A DNA stretch of 64,000 bases from Candidatus Bathyarchaeota archaeon. GTDB lineage: Archaea; Thermoproteota; Bathyarchaeia; Bathyarchaeales; Bathycorpusculaceae. Below, one piece after another: positions 33,673 to 41,285 of this stretch. Every line of letters starts with the position of its first letter. The first letter of the stretch is position 1. Location: positions 38,748 through 102,747 of the forward strand of contig JAOZHZ010000006.1 of assembly GCA_026014615.1 (NCBI GenBank), in the 5' to 3' direction. Made by a program: the position numbers and the translations under genes. The notes under the pieces were generated by a model, which saw nothing but the letters and a program-made list of their open reading frames with translations, was not told where the DNA came from and searched no databases.

Positions 33673-33680
33673 TTTTAAAA
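33673..33680 (-). promoter_or_regulatory. TATA box for the Cys-cluster regulator
   Basis: TTTTAAAA lies about 40 bases before ATG 33636, giving a leader of roughly 15 bases that contains AAGGAAGG. Confidence 0.5.
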
Positions 33681-33726
33681 GTCGGGTTTGGGAGATACAG
33701 GAGATTTAGGAGAGAGGGCCCGCCGA

Positions 33727-33754
33727 GACATACGTCATAAAATGTATGACATAC
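33727..33754. promoter_or_regulatory. candidate operator between divergent regulators
   Basis: A perfect inverted repeat GTCATA (33734-33739) / TATGAC (33745-33750) with a 5-base spacer is flanked by the direct repeat GACATAC at 33727-33733 and 33748-33754. It lies just upstream of the TATA box at 33761, the position for a regulator that binds as a dimer. Confidence 0.6.
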
Positions 33755-33760
33755 GGCATC

Positions 33761-33768
33761 TTTAAATA
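33761..33768 (+). promoter_or_regulatory. TATA box for the COG2522-type regulator
   Basis: TTTAAATA lies about 40 bases before TTG 33804; initiation near 33790 would leave a leader that still includes GGTGA at 33795-33799. Confidence 0.55.
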
Positions 33769-33803
33769 GTTTTTCCCAACAATCTACCATATCTGGTGAA
33801 AAC

Positions 33804-34181
33804 TTGCTCACTCCTTGCGAAGTCGCCGTTAAAACCGTTTCGCCAGCCGTGAGAGCCCTTCTAGCTCAAACGCTCATAGAAAAACACGGCATGACAGAAA
33901 TAAAGGTTGCCCAAGTTCTAGGCGTAACCCAATCCGCCGTCAGCAAATACAACAAACGCGCCCGAGGCTCAACCATACCCATCCACGACATACCCGAAAT
34001 CCAAGCAATCACCAACCAAATGATACCCTTACTGCTATCAAATCCCGTTCCACACACTGAAGTCATGAAACTGTTCTGCCAAGCATGCACGATAATAAGA
34101 AGCAAAGGTTTGATGTGCGCGCTTTGTCAGCAGAACCAGAAACCCAAAATCGAGGGCTGCGCCTTCTGCAACGACCCCTAA
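33804..34181 (+). CDS. COG2522-type HTH transcriptional regulator with Cys-rich C-terminus
   Basis: The 125-residue protein begins MLTPCEVAVKTVSPAVRALLAQTLIE and contains a helix-turn-helix (TEIKVAQVLGVTQSAVSKYNK), as in the archaeal COG2522 regulators. The C-terminal half ends with cysteines CALC and CAFC that probably bind a metal or a cluster, suggesting sensing of metal or redox state. It starts at TTG 33804 with GGTGA upstream. It is transcribed divergently from the Cys-cluster regulator across the palindrome at 33727-33754, so autoregulation is plausible. Confidence 0.82.
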   Translation: MLTPCEVAVKTVSPAVRALLAQTLIEKHGMTEIKVAQVLGVTQSAVSKYNKRARGSTIPIHDIPEIQAITNQMIPLLLSNPVPHTEVMKLFCQACTIIRSKGLMCALCQQNQKPKIEGCAFCNDP

Positions 34182-34238
34182 CAGGTTGAAGATTTATTAA
34201 AACCGCCCGCCAAAAACAGTGTACCAGAGGCGGAAAAC

Positions 34239-35177
34239 GTGTCCGTTTATGACGAGAAAAAAGTTCTAGAAGTCATCGAGAAAGCCACCAAAAGCGTAGT
34301 CAACATAAGCACCGTCAGACTCGTTCAGAACATATTCTTTCAGGCGGTTCCCGTTTCAGGTATGGGTTCAGGGACCATATTCGACGCTGACAAAGGACTT
34401 ATCCTCACCAACCATCATGTCGTGGGCGGAGCAGAAAAAATCAACGTCACCCTCTACAACAACCAAGTCATCCAAGGTACCATAGTTGGCTCCTGCGTCG
34501 CACGGGACATAGCCGTAGTCAAAGTCAAAGCCGACCACTTGCAGTCTGCGGATTTTGGGGATTCCGACAAACTTAAGGTGGGGCAACGGGTTTTCGCCAT
34601 CGGTAACCCCTTCGGTTTATCGGGTGGACCCACCGTAACCTCAGGCGTAGTCAGCGCCATAAACCGCACCATACAATCTGACCGTGGACTCATCGAGAAC
34701 CTTGTCCAAACGGACGCTGCCATCAATCCAGGCAATAGCGGTGGACCATTGGTGGATTTAGAAGGCAGAATCATCGCCATAAGCACCGCCATCATCCCGT
34801 TTGCTCAAGGCATCGGGTTTGCCATACCCATCAACTCAGCAAAAGCTTGCACAACTGATCTCCTCACGGAGGGTTCGGGTAAGCGTCCTTGGCTGGGCGT
34901 TGTTGGCTTGACTTTGACGGAGGAGATTGCTCGGTACTACGGTTTTCCAGTGGGGCATGGCGTGCTGGTGACGAAGGTGGCGGGGGGAAGCCCCGCTGAG
35001 TACGCAGGCATGACGGAAGGCGACATAATCCTTGAAGTAGACAACAGGGAAACCCGAAGCATCGAAGACTTAGTCCAAGAGATACGCAAACGGCAAATCG
35101 GCGACCAAATCAGGGTTTTTGCCCTGCGAAACGGCAAGGAACACTTCTTTGAACTAAAACTCAAAGGCATGCCCTAA
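34239..35177 (+). CDS. HtrA/DegP-type serine protease, probably cytoplasmic
   Basis: A 312-residue trypsin-fold protease with one C-terminal PDZ domain. The catalytic triad is His60 (LTNHHVV), Asp90 (ARDIAVVKV) and Ser167 (INPGNSGGPL). The PDZ covers about residues 215-305 (GVLVTKVAGGSPAEYAGMTEGDIIL). There is no signal peptide or membrane anchor at the N-terminus (MSVYDEKKVLEVIEKATKSV), unlike bacterial DegP, so it likely acts inside the cell. GTG 34239 follows GAGGCGG. Its role is likely protein quality control. Confidence 0.93.
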   Translation: MSVYDEKKVLEVIEKATKSVVNISTVRLVQNIFFQAVPVSGMGSGTIFDADKGLILTNHHVVGGAEKINVTLYNNQVIQGTIVGSCVARDIAVVKVKADHLQSADFGDSDKLKVGQRVFAIGNPFGLSGGPTVTSGVVSAINRTIQSDRGLIENLVQTDAAINPGNSGGPLVDLEGRIIAISTAIIPFAQGIGFAIPINSAKACTTDLLTEGSGKRPWLGVVGLTLTEEIARYYGFPVGHGVLVTKVAGGSPAEYAGMTEGDIILEVDNRETRSIEDLVQEIRKRQIGDQIRVFALRNGKEHFFELKLKGMP

Positions 35178-35319
35178 CAAACGTGGTCATCTAGCGGCTT
35201 TCCGTTTTCACAGTTTTATTTTGTGTAGGTTTGGGTGGTTACGTTTTTGCTTAGTAAGTGAGCAGGGCACAAAAACCGCCCTTAACCTACAAAGATCGCA
35301 TTTGGCACCAACTGCCCGC

Positions 35320-36183
35320 CTATATGAGGTTGAGCAGCACTGATGCGACGGTGGCAAGAGCAACGATAGCCAGTGTTTCCAGTAGAGTGATTTTCCAGTG
35401 GACGCGGGTTTTCTTTGAGCGGTAACGCACAAGGAAGATGCCCGATACTGCGCCTACCACCGCCAAAGAAACCACAAGGTTAATGGGGTTGGGCAGGAGC
35501 AGAAACGCTGCTATGGGTATGATTCCCGCAATGAACGTTGTGATAGATACTGTGACTGCCGCGTAAAGGTTTGCGCTGTGGATTTCTTTATCCAAGAGCA
35601 GAAACAGCTTCTTCACCAGCATCAATGATTTGGCGCGTTCAGTCTTGTCTGGAATGTCGCTTAGGCTGAAGTTCATTAGGTTCTGCAGCGTTAAAATGTC
35701 TGCTAAGTCCTCGGTTATGCCGCCTAAGAAGAAGCTGGAAAAGTTGGTTATGGCAACGGCTGTTAACGTCAGAAAGGCGGTGAAAATCAGGGCGCGGGGG
35801 TCGGAACCGAAGATGTTTCTAGCTGTTAGGGTTGATACGAAAGCGGAAAGTATGACAACCAGACCCGTTATTGAGCCGTCGACCAAGCCAGCGACAACTT
35901 CCATGATGGGCTCCTTTTTTAACAGCAGGCTTTTCCATTCTTTGCCCAGTTTGAGTCCTTGTTCGGTTAGCTGTACGCTGTCGCCAGTGATTATGATGAG
36001 TCCTTCAGCGGCCATTTCTGTTAGGGCTTTGTCTAACTCACTCATCTCAATACAGGCTAAACTGGAGCAAACTTTGTCTAGTCTGCGTTTAAGCTCAGCT
36101 TTGGTTACGGCGTTTCCTTTGCTTAGGTACAACAAAAGGATAATTCTAATAACGTCGGGCAATTCTTGGATTTCAAAGGACAC
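35320..36183 (-). CDS. VIT-like membrane protein with N-terminal winged helix
   Basis: Residues 1-80 form a winged-helix-like domain (IRIILLLYLSKGNAVTKAELKRRL ... LTEMAAEGLIII). Residues 92-287 hold about five membrane helices. EVVAGLVDGSITGLVVILSAF resembles the first helix of VIT1/CCC1 iron or manganese transporters, and the pattern AAVTVSITTFIAGIIPIAAFLL followed by a final helix also fits that family. A DNA-binding-type domain fused to a metal transporter is uncommon and may sense metal or bind nucleic acid at the membrane. It starts at GTG 36183. The substrate is inferred from weak family resemblance. Confidence 0.7.
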   Translation of the reverse strand: MSFEIQELPDVIRIILLLYLSKGNAVTKAELKRRLDKVCSSLACIEMSELDKALTEMAAEGLIIITGDSVQLTEQGLKLGKEWKSLLLKKEPIMEVVAGLVDGSITGLVVILSAFVSTLTARNIFGSDPRALIFTAFLTLTAVAITNFSSFFLGGITEDLADILTLQNLMNFSLSDIPDKTERAKSLMLVKKLFLLLDKEIHSANLYAAVTVSITTFIAGIIPIAAFLLLPNPINLVVSLAVVGAVSGIFLVRYRSKKTRVHWKITLLETLAIVALATVASVLLNLI

Positions 36184-36302
36184 TTCAATAAGTCACCGAA
36201 TCGGCACTTCAAAGTAAATGAAATCAGGATAATAACTTTTGCGCATACGAATTACGTGTTTACCCAACAAGACGCCGCTTTTCTGAGGGTTTTCTTTTGT
36301 TG

Positions 36303-36545
36303 TTAGCTGGTGGTTTGCCACCGGAGACTTATGCGGTTTTTGAGGAGTGTAACAATTTTTGCGGTGTCTTCTATGTAGGCGAGTTTGATTTTCAGGTCGT
36401 TTTCGTTTGTTTTTCTTAGGTTGTAGTCAAACTTTGCTGATGCAGTTATTAGGTCGATTTCTTCGTCGACGCCTTCGAATATTCGTATGAGCTCTTTTTC
36501 TTTCAGTTCTTGTTTGCTGATTGTGTTGTTCGCCGTTTTCACCAC
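36303..36545 (-). CDS. small conserved hypothetical protein, 80 aa
   Basis: I do not recognise the family. The protein is mostly helical and highly charged (KQELKEKELIRIFEGVDEEIDLITASAKFDYNLRKTNENDLKIKL), with no membrane segment. TTG 36548, GTG 36545 and GTG 36542 are adjacent possible starts. A TATA-containing palindrome centred at 36570 predicts transcription from about 36545, favouring a leaderless GTG. The presence of a dedicated promoter/operator argues that the frame is real. Confidence 0.55.
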   Translation of the reverse strand: MVKTANNTISKQELKEKELIRIFEGVDEEIDLITASAKFDYNLRKTNENDLKIKLAYIEDTAKIVTLLKNRISLRWQTTS

Positions 36546-36555
36546 CAACCATTCA

Positions 36556-36583
36556 GTATTACGTTTTTATTAAAACGTAATAC
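36556..36583. promoter_or_regulatory. perfect 28-base palindrome overlapping a TATA box
   Basis: Arms GTATTACGTTTT (36556-36567) and AAAACGTAATAC (36572-36583) are perfect 12-base complements around TATT. The centre contains the AT-rich element that would serve as TATA box for the leftward 80-residue gene, about 26 bases upstream of its likely start. This is an expected arrangement for a tight repressor operator. Confidence 0.75.
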
Positions 36584-36770
36584 CAACAGATTTAAGCCTT
36601 CCGTATAACACAACAAAAACTCAACATCCTCTCAAAACGCACCCACACACTACATTCACCAAAGCAAAAACTGAAGCAGCCAAAGTTTTGTGCTACAAAA
36701 ACTTTCTCGTCAAACCCGTCAACCCTCCCAAAACGCCTCGTTTTTCCGTTTGTTTTTCTTTTTTGAAAAC

Positions 36771-36778
36771 TTTATATT
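36771..36778 (+). promoter_or_regulatory. TATA box for nrdJ
   Basis: TTTATATT lies about 35 bases before ATG 36809, predicting a start about 10 bases or less from the ATG; TTG 36800 would be essentially leaderless. Confidence 0.55.
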
Positions 36779-36808
36779 TTCACATGAGAACACTCTTTAT
36801 TGGTTTTC

Positions 36809-38899
36809 ATGTTTTCAGACAAGATCAAAAAAAGAGACGGCAGAATCGTCGATTTTGATACCGAACGTATCAAGAGTGCCGTTCACAAGGCTTTTCTTGC
36901 AGTGGAGCTGGGCGATGGAGCCAAAGCCGACAAAGTCACCCGCGCAGTTGTCAAACAGCTTGAAAAGGAGTTTGAGTGCAAGACTCCTTCGGTTGAGGAT
37001 GTGCAAAACGCTGTCATTGCGGTCCTCAGAAGAGACGGTTACGAAAAGGTTACCTTAGCCTACGAGGACTTCCGAAAAAAGAAAGAGGAACTTCGCAAAC
37101 TCAGAGGGCTAATCGGTTTACAGCCTAAACTAACCGTTAACGCCATGGAAGTGCTTAAAGCACGGTACTTGCTGCGTGACGAGCAGGGAAACCTCATCGA
37201 ACCCCCCACGAAGCTTTTCAAACGAGTAGCCAAAGCCATAGCCCACGTAGACGCAGCTTTTGGAGACGACCCTGCAGAGAGCGAAAAGGTCTTCTTCGAC
37301 ATGATGGTGAGACTGGAGTTTTTGCCGAACACGCCAACGCTGTTTAACGCGGGGACCAGCATCGGACAGCTTTCCGCCTGTTTCGTGTTGCCCGTGGAGG
37401 ATTCGCTGGAAAGCATCTTCAACGCGGTCAAGAACATGACGCTTATTGAGCAGACGGGCGGCGGCGTTGGGTTTGACTTCTCCCTCCTCCGACCCCGCGG
37501 CGACATAGTCCGCTCCACCAAAGGCGTCGCGTCAGGACCCGTAAGCTTTATGCGCGTCTTTGACACCGCCACCGAAGTCATAAAAGCAGGCGACAAACGA
37601 CGAGGTGCCATGATGGCTATCCTTCGGGTGGACCACCCTGACATAGTGGAGTTCATCTTCGCAAAACAAAACCCCACCATGCTAAACAACTTTAACGTGT
37701 CTGTGGCGGTGAATGACGAGTTCCTCAAAGCACTGCAAGAAGACGGCACATACTGGCTGGTTAACCCCCGCAACAAAGAAAAAGTCAAGCAACTCCGAGC
37801 CCGAGAAGTCTGGCAGGCAATCGCGCATTCGGCTTGGGCAAGCGGCGACCCCGGCGTAGTTTTCATAGACGAAATCAACTGGCACAATCCCACGCCGCAA
37901 ATTGGTGCAATTAAAGCTACTAATCCGTGTGGTGAGCTTCCACTTCTTCCTTATGAAAGCTGCAACTTGGGCTCAATTAATCTTTCAAAAATGGTGGAGA
38001 ACGGGGAGGTGCACTGGGAAAAACTCCGGGTGACAGTGCATGATGCCGTGCATTTTTTGGATAATGTCATAGACGCAAACCAGTATCCGCTCAAAGAGAT
38101 TGAAGCAATTACAAAGGCGAACCGCAAAATTGGTTTAGGTGTTATGGGCTACGCAGACATGCTCATCTTATTGGGTATCCCCTACAATTCTGAGCAGGCA
38201 CTTCGAGTGGGCGAACAGATTATGGCGTTCATCGAGGAGGAAGCGCACAAGAAATCCATAGAAATCGGGCAGAAACGGGGCTCTTTCCCCAACTTTGTAG
38301 GCAGCATCTGGGAACCCAAGTACGCCGCCCTTCGCAACGCAACCCTAACTACCGTGGCGCCGACAGGCACCATAAGCATCATTGCAGGCTGCAGCTCAGG
38401 CATCGAACCCCTCTTTGCAGTGTCCTTCATGCGCAATGTATTGGGCGGCGCACGGCTGTTTGAAACTAACCCCCTCTTTGAGGCGGCGGCGAAACAGAAG
38501 GGCTTCTACAGCGCCAAACTGCTTGAAGATGCCGCGCGGACGGGTTCAGTCCAGAAAACCCACGGCGTCCCCGACGAAGTCAAACGCCTATTCGTTACGG
38601 CTTTGGACATCGCGCCTGAGTGGCATGTGCGGATGCAGGCGGCTTTTCAGAAAAGCACCGACAACGCTGTTTCTAAAACGGTTAATTTGCCCAACGAAGC
38701 AAAAAACTCTGATGCTGAGGCTATTTTCACTATGGCTTGGAAGCTCAAATGCAAGGGCGTCACGGTTTTTCGTTACGGCAGCAAACCTGAACAGGTGCTG
38801 TACATAGGCGAAATCAAGGCTAAAAACGGCAAGTTTGTCTCGGCACAAGCAGAATACGCAGGTGGCTGTCCAACCCCAAATTGCCCCTTCCCCAGCTAG
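36809..38899 (+). CDS. nrdJ: adenosylcobalamin-dependent (class II) ribonucleotide reductase
   Basis: Class II reductase makes deoxyribonucleotides using a radical from adenosylcobalamin, and needs no oxygen. Residues 1-95 form an ATP-cone regulatory domain ([22 protein letters not shown]). The core has [20 protein letters not shown] with the first redox cysteine, the catalytic [21 protein letters not shown], and [19 protein letters not shown]. The C-terminal [11 protein letters not shown] carries the shuttle cysteines. ATG 36809 is chosen; a TTG at 36800 is an alternative. The cobalamin adenosyltransferase gene follows after 12 bases, so enzyme and cofactor supply are coupled. Confidence 0.95.
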   Translation: MFSDKIKKRDGRIVDFDTERIKSAVHKAFLAVELGDGAKADKVTRAVVKQLEKEFECKTPSVEDVQNAVIAVLRRDGYEKVTLAYEDFRKKKEELRKLRGLIGLQPKLTVNAMEVLKARYLLRDEQGNLIEPPTKLFKRVAKAIAHVDAAFGDDPAESEKVFFDMMVRLEFLPNTPTLFNAGTSIGQLSACFVLPVEDSLESIFNAVKNMTLIEQTGGGVGFDFSLLRPRGDIVRSTKGVASGPVSFMRVFDTATEVIKAGDKRRGAMMAILRVDHPDIVEFIFAKQNPTMLNNFNVSVAVNDEFLKALQEDGTYWLVNPRNKEKVKQLRAREVWQAIAHSAWASGDPGVVFIDEINWHNPTPQIGAIKATNPCGELPLLPYESCNLGSINLSKMVENGEVHWEKLRVTVHDAVHFLDNVIDANQYPLKEIEAITKANRKIGLGVMGYADMLILLGIPYNSEQALRVGEQIMAFIEEEAHKKSIEIGQKRGSFPNFVGSIWEPKYAALRNATLTTVAPTGTISIIAGCSSGIEPLFAVSFMRNVLGGARLFETNPLFEAAAKQKGFYSAKLLEDAARTGSVQKTHGVPDEVKRLFVTALDIAPEWHVRMQAAFQKSTDNAVSKTVNLPNEAKNSDAEAIFTMAWKLKCKGVTVFRYGSKPEQVLYIGEIKAKNGKFVSAQAEYAGGCPTPNCPFPS

Positions 38900-38911
38900 G
38901 AGAAAAAAACG

Positions 38912-39466
38912 ATGGGTTACGTTTACCTGTACACTGGAACAGGCGGAGGCAAAACCGCCAACGCCCTCGGCTTAGCCCTACGCACCGTTGGACACCGCAA
39001 AAAAGCAGTAATCATTCAGTTTTTCAAGTGGCGCAAAGACACTGGAGAATACAAAATCAAAGAGCGGCTGGGTGAGCTTTACGAGATTTACCAGTTCGGT
39101 AGAGAAGCATGGCTGGGTAGAGAAACGCGGACGGAAAAGTTCGGTGGCGAAACGTTCCAAGTGGAAGGCGTCACTGACCGCGACCGCGAATTGGCTGAGG
39201 CTGGATTGGCGTTTGCGGGGAGGGTCATGCAGGAGCAGAAGCCTGCGTTGCTGGTTTTGGATGAGGTGAACTTGGCGGTGCATTGGGGGCTGCTGCGAGC
39301 AGGGCGCGTGCTTGAACTGCTTCGTGCGGTGCCTGCTGAGACAACGGTGGTTTTGACGGGCAGGTACGCGCCACAGGAACTGCTGGACCGCGCCGAATTC
39401 GTGAACATCGTACAAGACGTAAAAATGCCCGACAAGTTCGAGCCAGTCGAAGGCATCCAGTACTAA
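38912..39466 (+). CDS. cobO: cob(I)alamin adenosyltransferase (CobA/BtuR type)
   Basis: The 184-residue P-loop enzyme transfers an adenosyl group from ATP to cob(I)alamin. P-loop TGTGGGKT is at residues 8-15, followed by ANALGLALRTVGHRKKAVIIQFFKW; LLVLDEVNLAVHWGLL is the Walker B region. AGGAG lies before the ATG. The position directly after nrdJ indicates that the cofactor is produced for the reductase. The importer genes at 46.7-51.2 kb would supply the corrin. Confidence 0.95.
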   Translation: MGYVYLYTGTGGGKTANALGLALRTVGHRKKAVIIQFFKWRKDTGEYKIKERLGELYEIYQFGREAWLGRETRTEKFGGETFQVEGVTDRDRELAEAGLAFAGRVMQEQKPALLVLDEVNLAVHWGLLRAGRVLELLRAVPAETTVVLTGRYAPQELLDRAEFVNIVQDVKMPDKFEPVEGIQY

Positions 39467-39469
39467 AAC

Positions 39470-39492
39470 CGAAAACAGAAGAAAAAAAGGAA
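39470..39492 (-). terminator. T-rich tract at the 3' end of the flavodiiron gene
   Basis: Just beyond the stop at 39502 the minus strand reads CTTTTTTTCTTCTGTTTT. U-rich tracts of this kind terminate archaeal transcripts. It lies in the short spacer between two convergent genes. Confidence 0.45.
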
Positions 39493-39501
39493 GTTGGGGG
39501 T

Positions 39502-40704
39502 TTAGGTGCTGATTTTTGTGGCTATCTGTTTGCCCAACTCAAAGCACCGTTTCAGGTCGTCTTCGTCTGGTATGTATTTGATTTGCAGGTTAGCCTCGTG
39601 GATTTCAAAGCCTGCTTTGCGGGCTGTCTCGGTCATGGCTCGGACTGCTCCGCCTCCCCAGCCGAAACTGCCAAAAAAGCTCCAGAGCTTGTCTTTGGGT
39701 TTGAGTCCTGTGGCGTAGGTTAAGAATGAGCCGACGGTGGGGAACATGCCGTTGTTAAGTGTCGGCGAACCCACAACTACGGCTTTGGCGTCGAGGATCT
39801 CTGTCATGGCTTCCGTGTTGTCTGACGCGCGAAGTTTGCACATTTTCACGTCTACACCTTGGCTGACTGCGCCCTCGGCGATGGCGCGCGCCATTTTGTC
39901 GGTGCTGCCCCACATGGTGTCGTAGACTATGACGATTTTCTTTTTCGCTTCTCCCGCCGCCCAAGATGCATAGGCTTTGATGATTTTAGTGGGATCTTTG
40001 CGCCAGATGACTCCGTGGCTGGGGGCAATCATGTCTATGGGTATGCCCATCTGGACGACTTCTTGGATTTTCTTGGCAACCAACGGACCCAACAACATCA
40101 AGATGTTGGCGTAGTAGGTTTGGGCTTCTTCCATGAGGATGTGCTGGTCAACTTCGTCGTCGAATCGTTCGCCTGATGCGAGGTGTTGTCCGAAGGCATC
40201 GTTAGGCATGAGAATTTTGTCTTCGACGATGTAGGTGAACATACTGTCAGGCCAGTGCAGCATAGGTGCCTCCAAGAAGCTTAGGGTTCGGGCGCCGATT
40301 TTGAGGGTGTCACCTGTCTTGACGGTTTGCACGTTAGCAAATTCCTGCCCGTAGTGTTCGATGAGGGCTTCTTTGCCTCTTGGGGAAGCGATTATGGTGG
40401 CGTTCTTGGCGAGTTTGGCGATTTTGGGTAGGCTACTTGAGTGATCCATTTCCACGTGGTTAACGATGATGTAATCCAACTTCTCGGGCTCGATGATTTC
40501 ACTGATGTGTGTAACTAGGTCGTCGCAGAAAGTGTGCTTTACCGTGTCCACCAACACGTTCTTATCGTCTAAAATCAGGTAGGCGTTGTAGGTGCTGCCG
40601 CGTCGGGTGTGGTAACCGTGGAAGTCACGGATGTTCCAGTCAACAGCACCGACCCAATAAATATTTTCTGCTAAAGAAACCTTAGTCAAAATGTTTTCCT
40701 CCAT
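39502..40704 (-). CDS. fprA: flavodiiron protein (FprA type)
   Basis: A 400-residue oxygen or NO reductase. The N-terminal metallo-beta-lactamase-like domain has the di-iron ligands His83, Glu85, Asp87, His88 (NHVEMDHS) with further ligands in APMLHWPDSM, MPNDAFGQH and APSHGVIW. The flavodoxin domain (about residues 255-400) has YDTMWGSTDKMARAIAEG. In methanogens the homologue FprA oxidises F420H2, consistent with cofD here. The start ATG overlaps the OsmC stop (TAATG), showing an operon. It likely removes oxygen in an anaerobe. Confidence 0.95.
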   Translation of the reverse strand: MEENILTKVSLAENIYWVGAVDWNIRDFHGYHTRRGSTYNAYLILDDKNVLVDTVKHTFCDDLVTHISEIIEPEKLDYIIVNHVEMDHSSSLPKIAKLAKNATIIASPRGKEALIEHYGQEFANVQTVKTGDTLKIGARTLSFLEAPMLHWPDSMFTYIVEDKILMPNDAFGQHLASGERFDDEVDQHILMEEAQTYYANILMLLGPLVAKKIQEVVQMGIPIDMIAPSHGVIWRKDPTKIIKAYASWAAGEAKKKIVIVYDTMWGSTDKMARAIAEGAVSQGVDVKMCKLRASDNTEAMTEILDAKAVVVGSPTLNNGMFPTVGSFLTYATGLKPKDKLWSFFGSFGWGGGAVRAMTETARKAGFEIHEANLQIKYIPDEDDLKRCFELGKQIATKIST

Positions 40705-41126
40705 TATTCCTGTACAGTTCTGAGATTATAAGTTATGTTGACACCTGCTTTTTCGTAGAGAATGCCCACAGGGCAGTTGCGCAGGGTGTGTTCGTGGAGC
40801 CGCTGGATTTGGTCTGCGGTGGCTTCGATTTTGAAGGTTATGTCAAAGGTTTCTTCCACGATGGTGCCGACCTCAGGGCTTTTCACTGCTTCCACCGAAA
40901 CCTCCAGCCCCTTCAACTGTAGGTGCATTCTTCTTGCAACAAGCTTACAGATAGTTGCGTAGCAGCCCGCGTGGCTCATAACACAAAGCTCCAGAGGCGT
41001 CGCACCTAACCCCGGAAAGTTTTCTTCTGGCTGGTCTGCGATGGTACTGTGAGCTCTGGTGTTATCGAGTATAATTTGGTTATCTTGGATTATTCTGGCT
41101 TTTGCATTAAGTTTTGCCATGTCCAT
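40704..41126 (-). CDS. OsmC/Ohr family protein
   Basis: The 140-residue alpha/beta protein of the OsmC family shows FPGLGATPLELCVMSHAGCYATICKLVARRM, with two cysteines in positions used for hydroperoxide reduction (LCVMSH / GCYATI). The C-terminal half carries RNCPVGILYEKAGVNITYNL. ATG 41126 is chosen after AGGATAGGAG; a longer frame upstream has no support. It shares an operon with the flavodiiron gene. Peroxide detoxification is expected from the family. Confidence 0.88.
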   Translation of the reverse strand: MDMAKLNAKARIIQDNQIILDNTRAHSTIADQPEENFPGLGATPLELCVMSHAGCYATICKLVARRMHLQLKGLEVSVEAVKSPEVGTIVEETFDITFKIEATADQIQRLHEHTLRNCPVGILYEKAGVNITYNLRTVQE

Positions 41127-41285
41127 AACTCCTATCCTGTTGAAAAGTACAAAACAGTTCTTTCTCTGGCGCGTTAATAACATTTTCTGCTACGGTTACG
41201 GCGGCTGTTCTTGTGGAGGAACCATGCGGTTCTGCAGGGAGAGCTAAATCACGGATTTCTCTTACCCATTTTGAAGGTGTATGCC

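Noticed and set aside
37060..37893. 277-codon minus-strand frame inside nrdJ
   Set aside because: It is antisense to strongly conserved reductase sequence; its translation has no recognisable motif.
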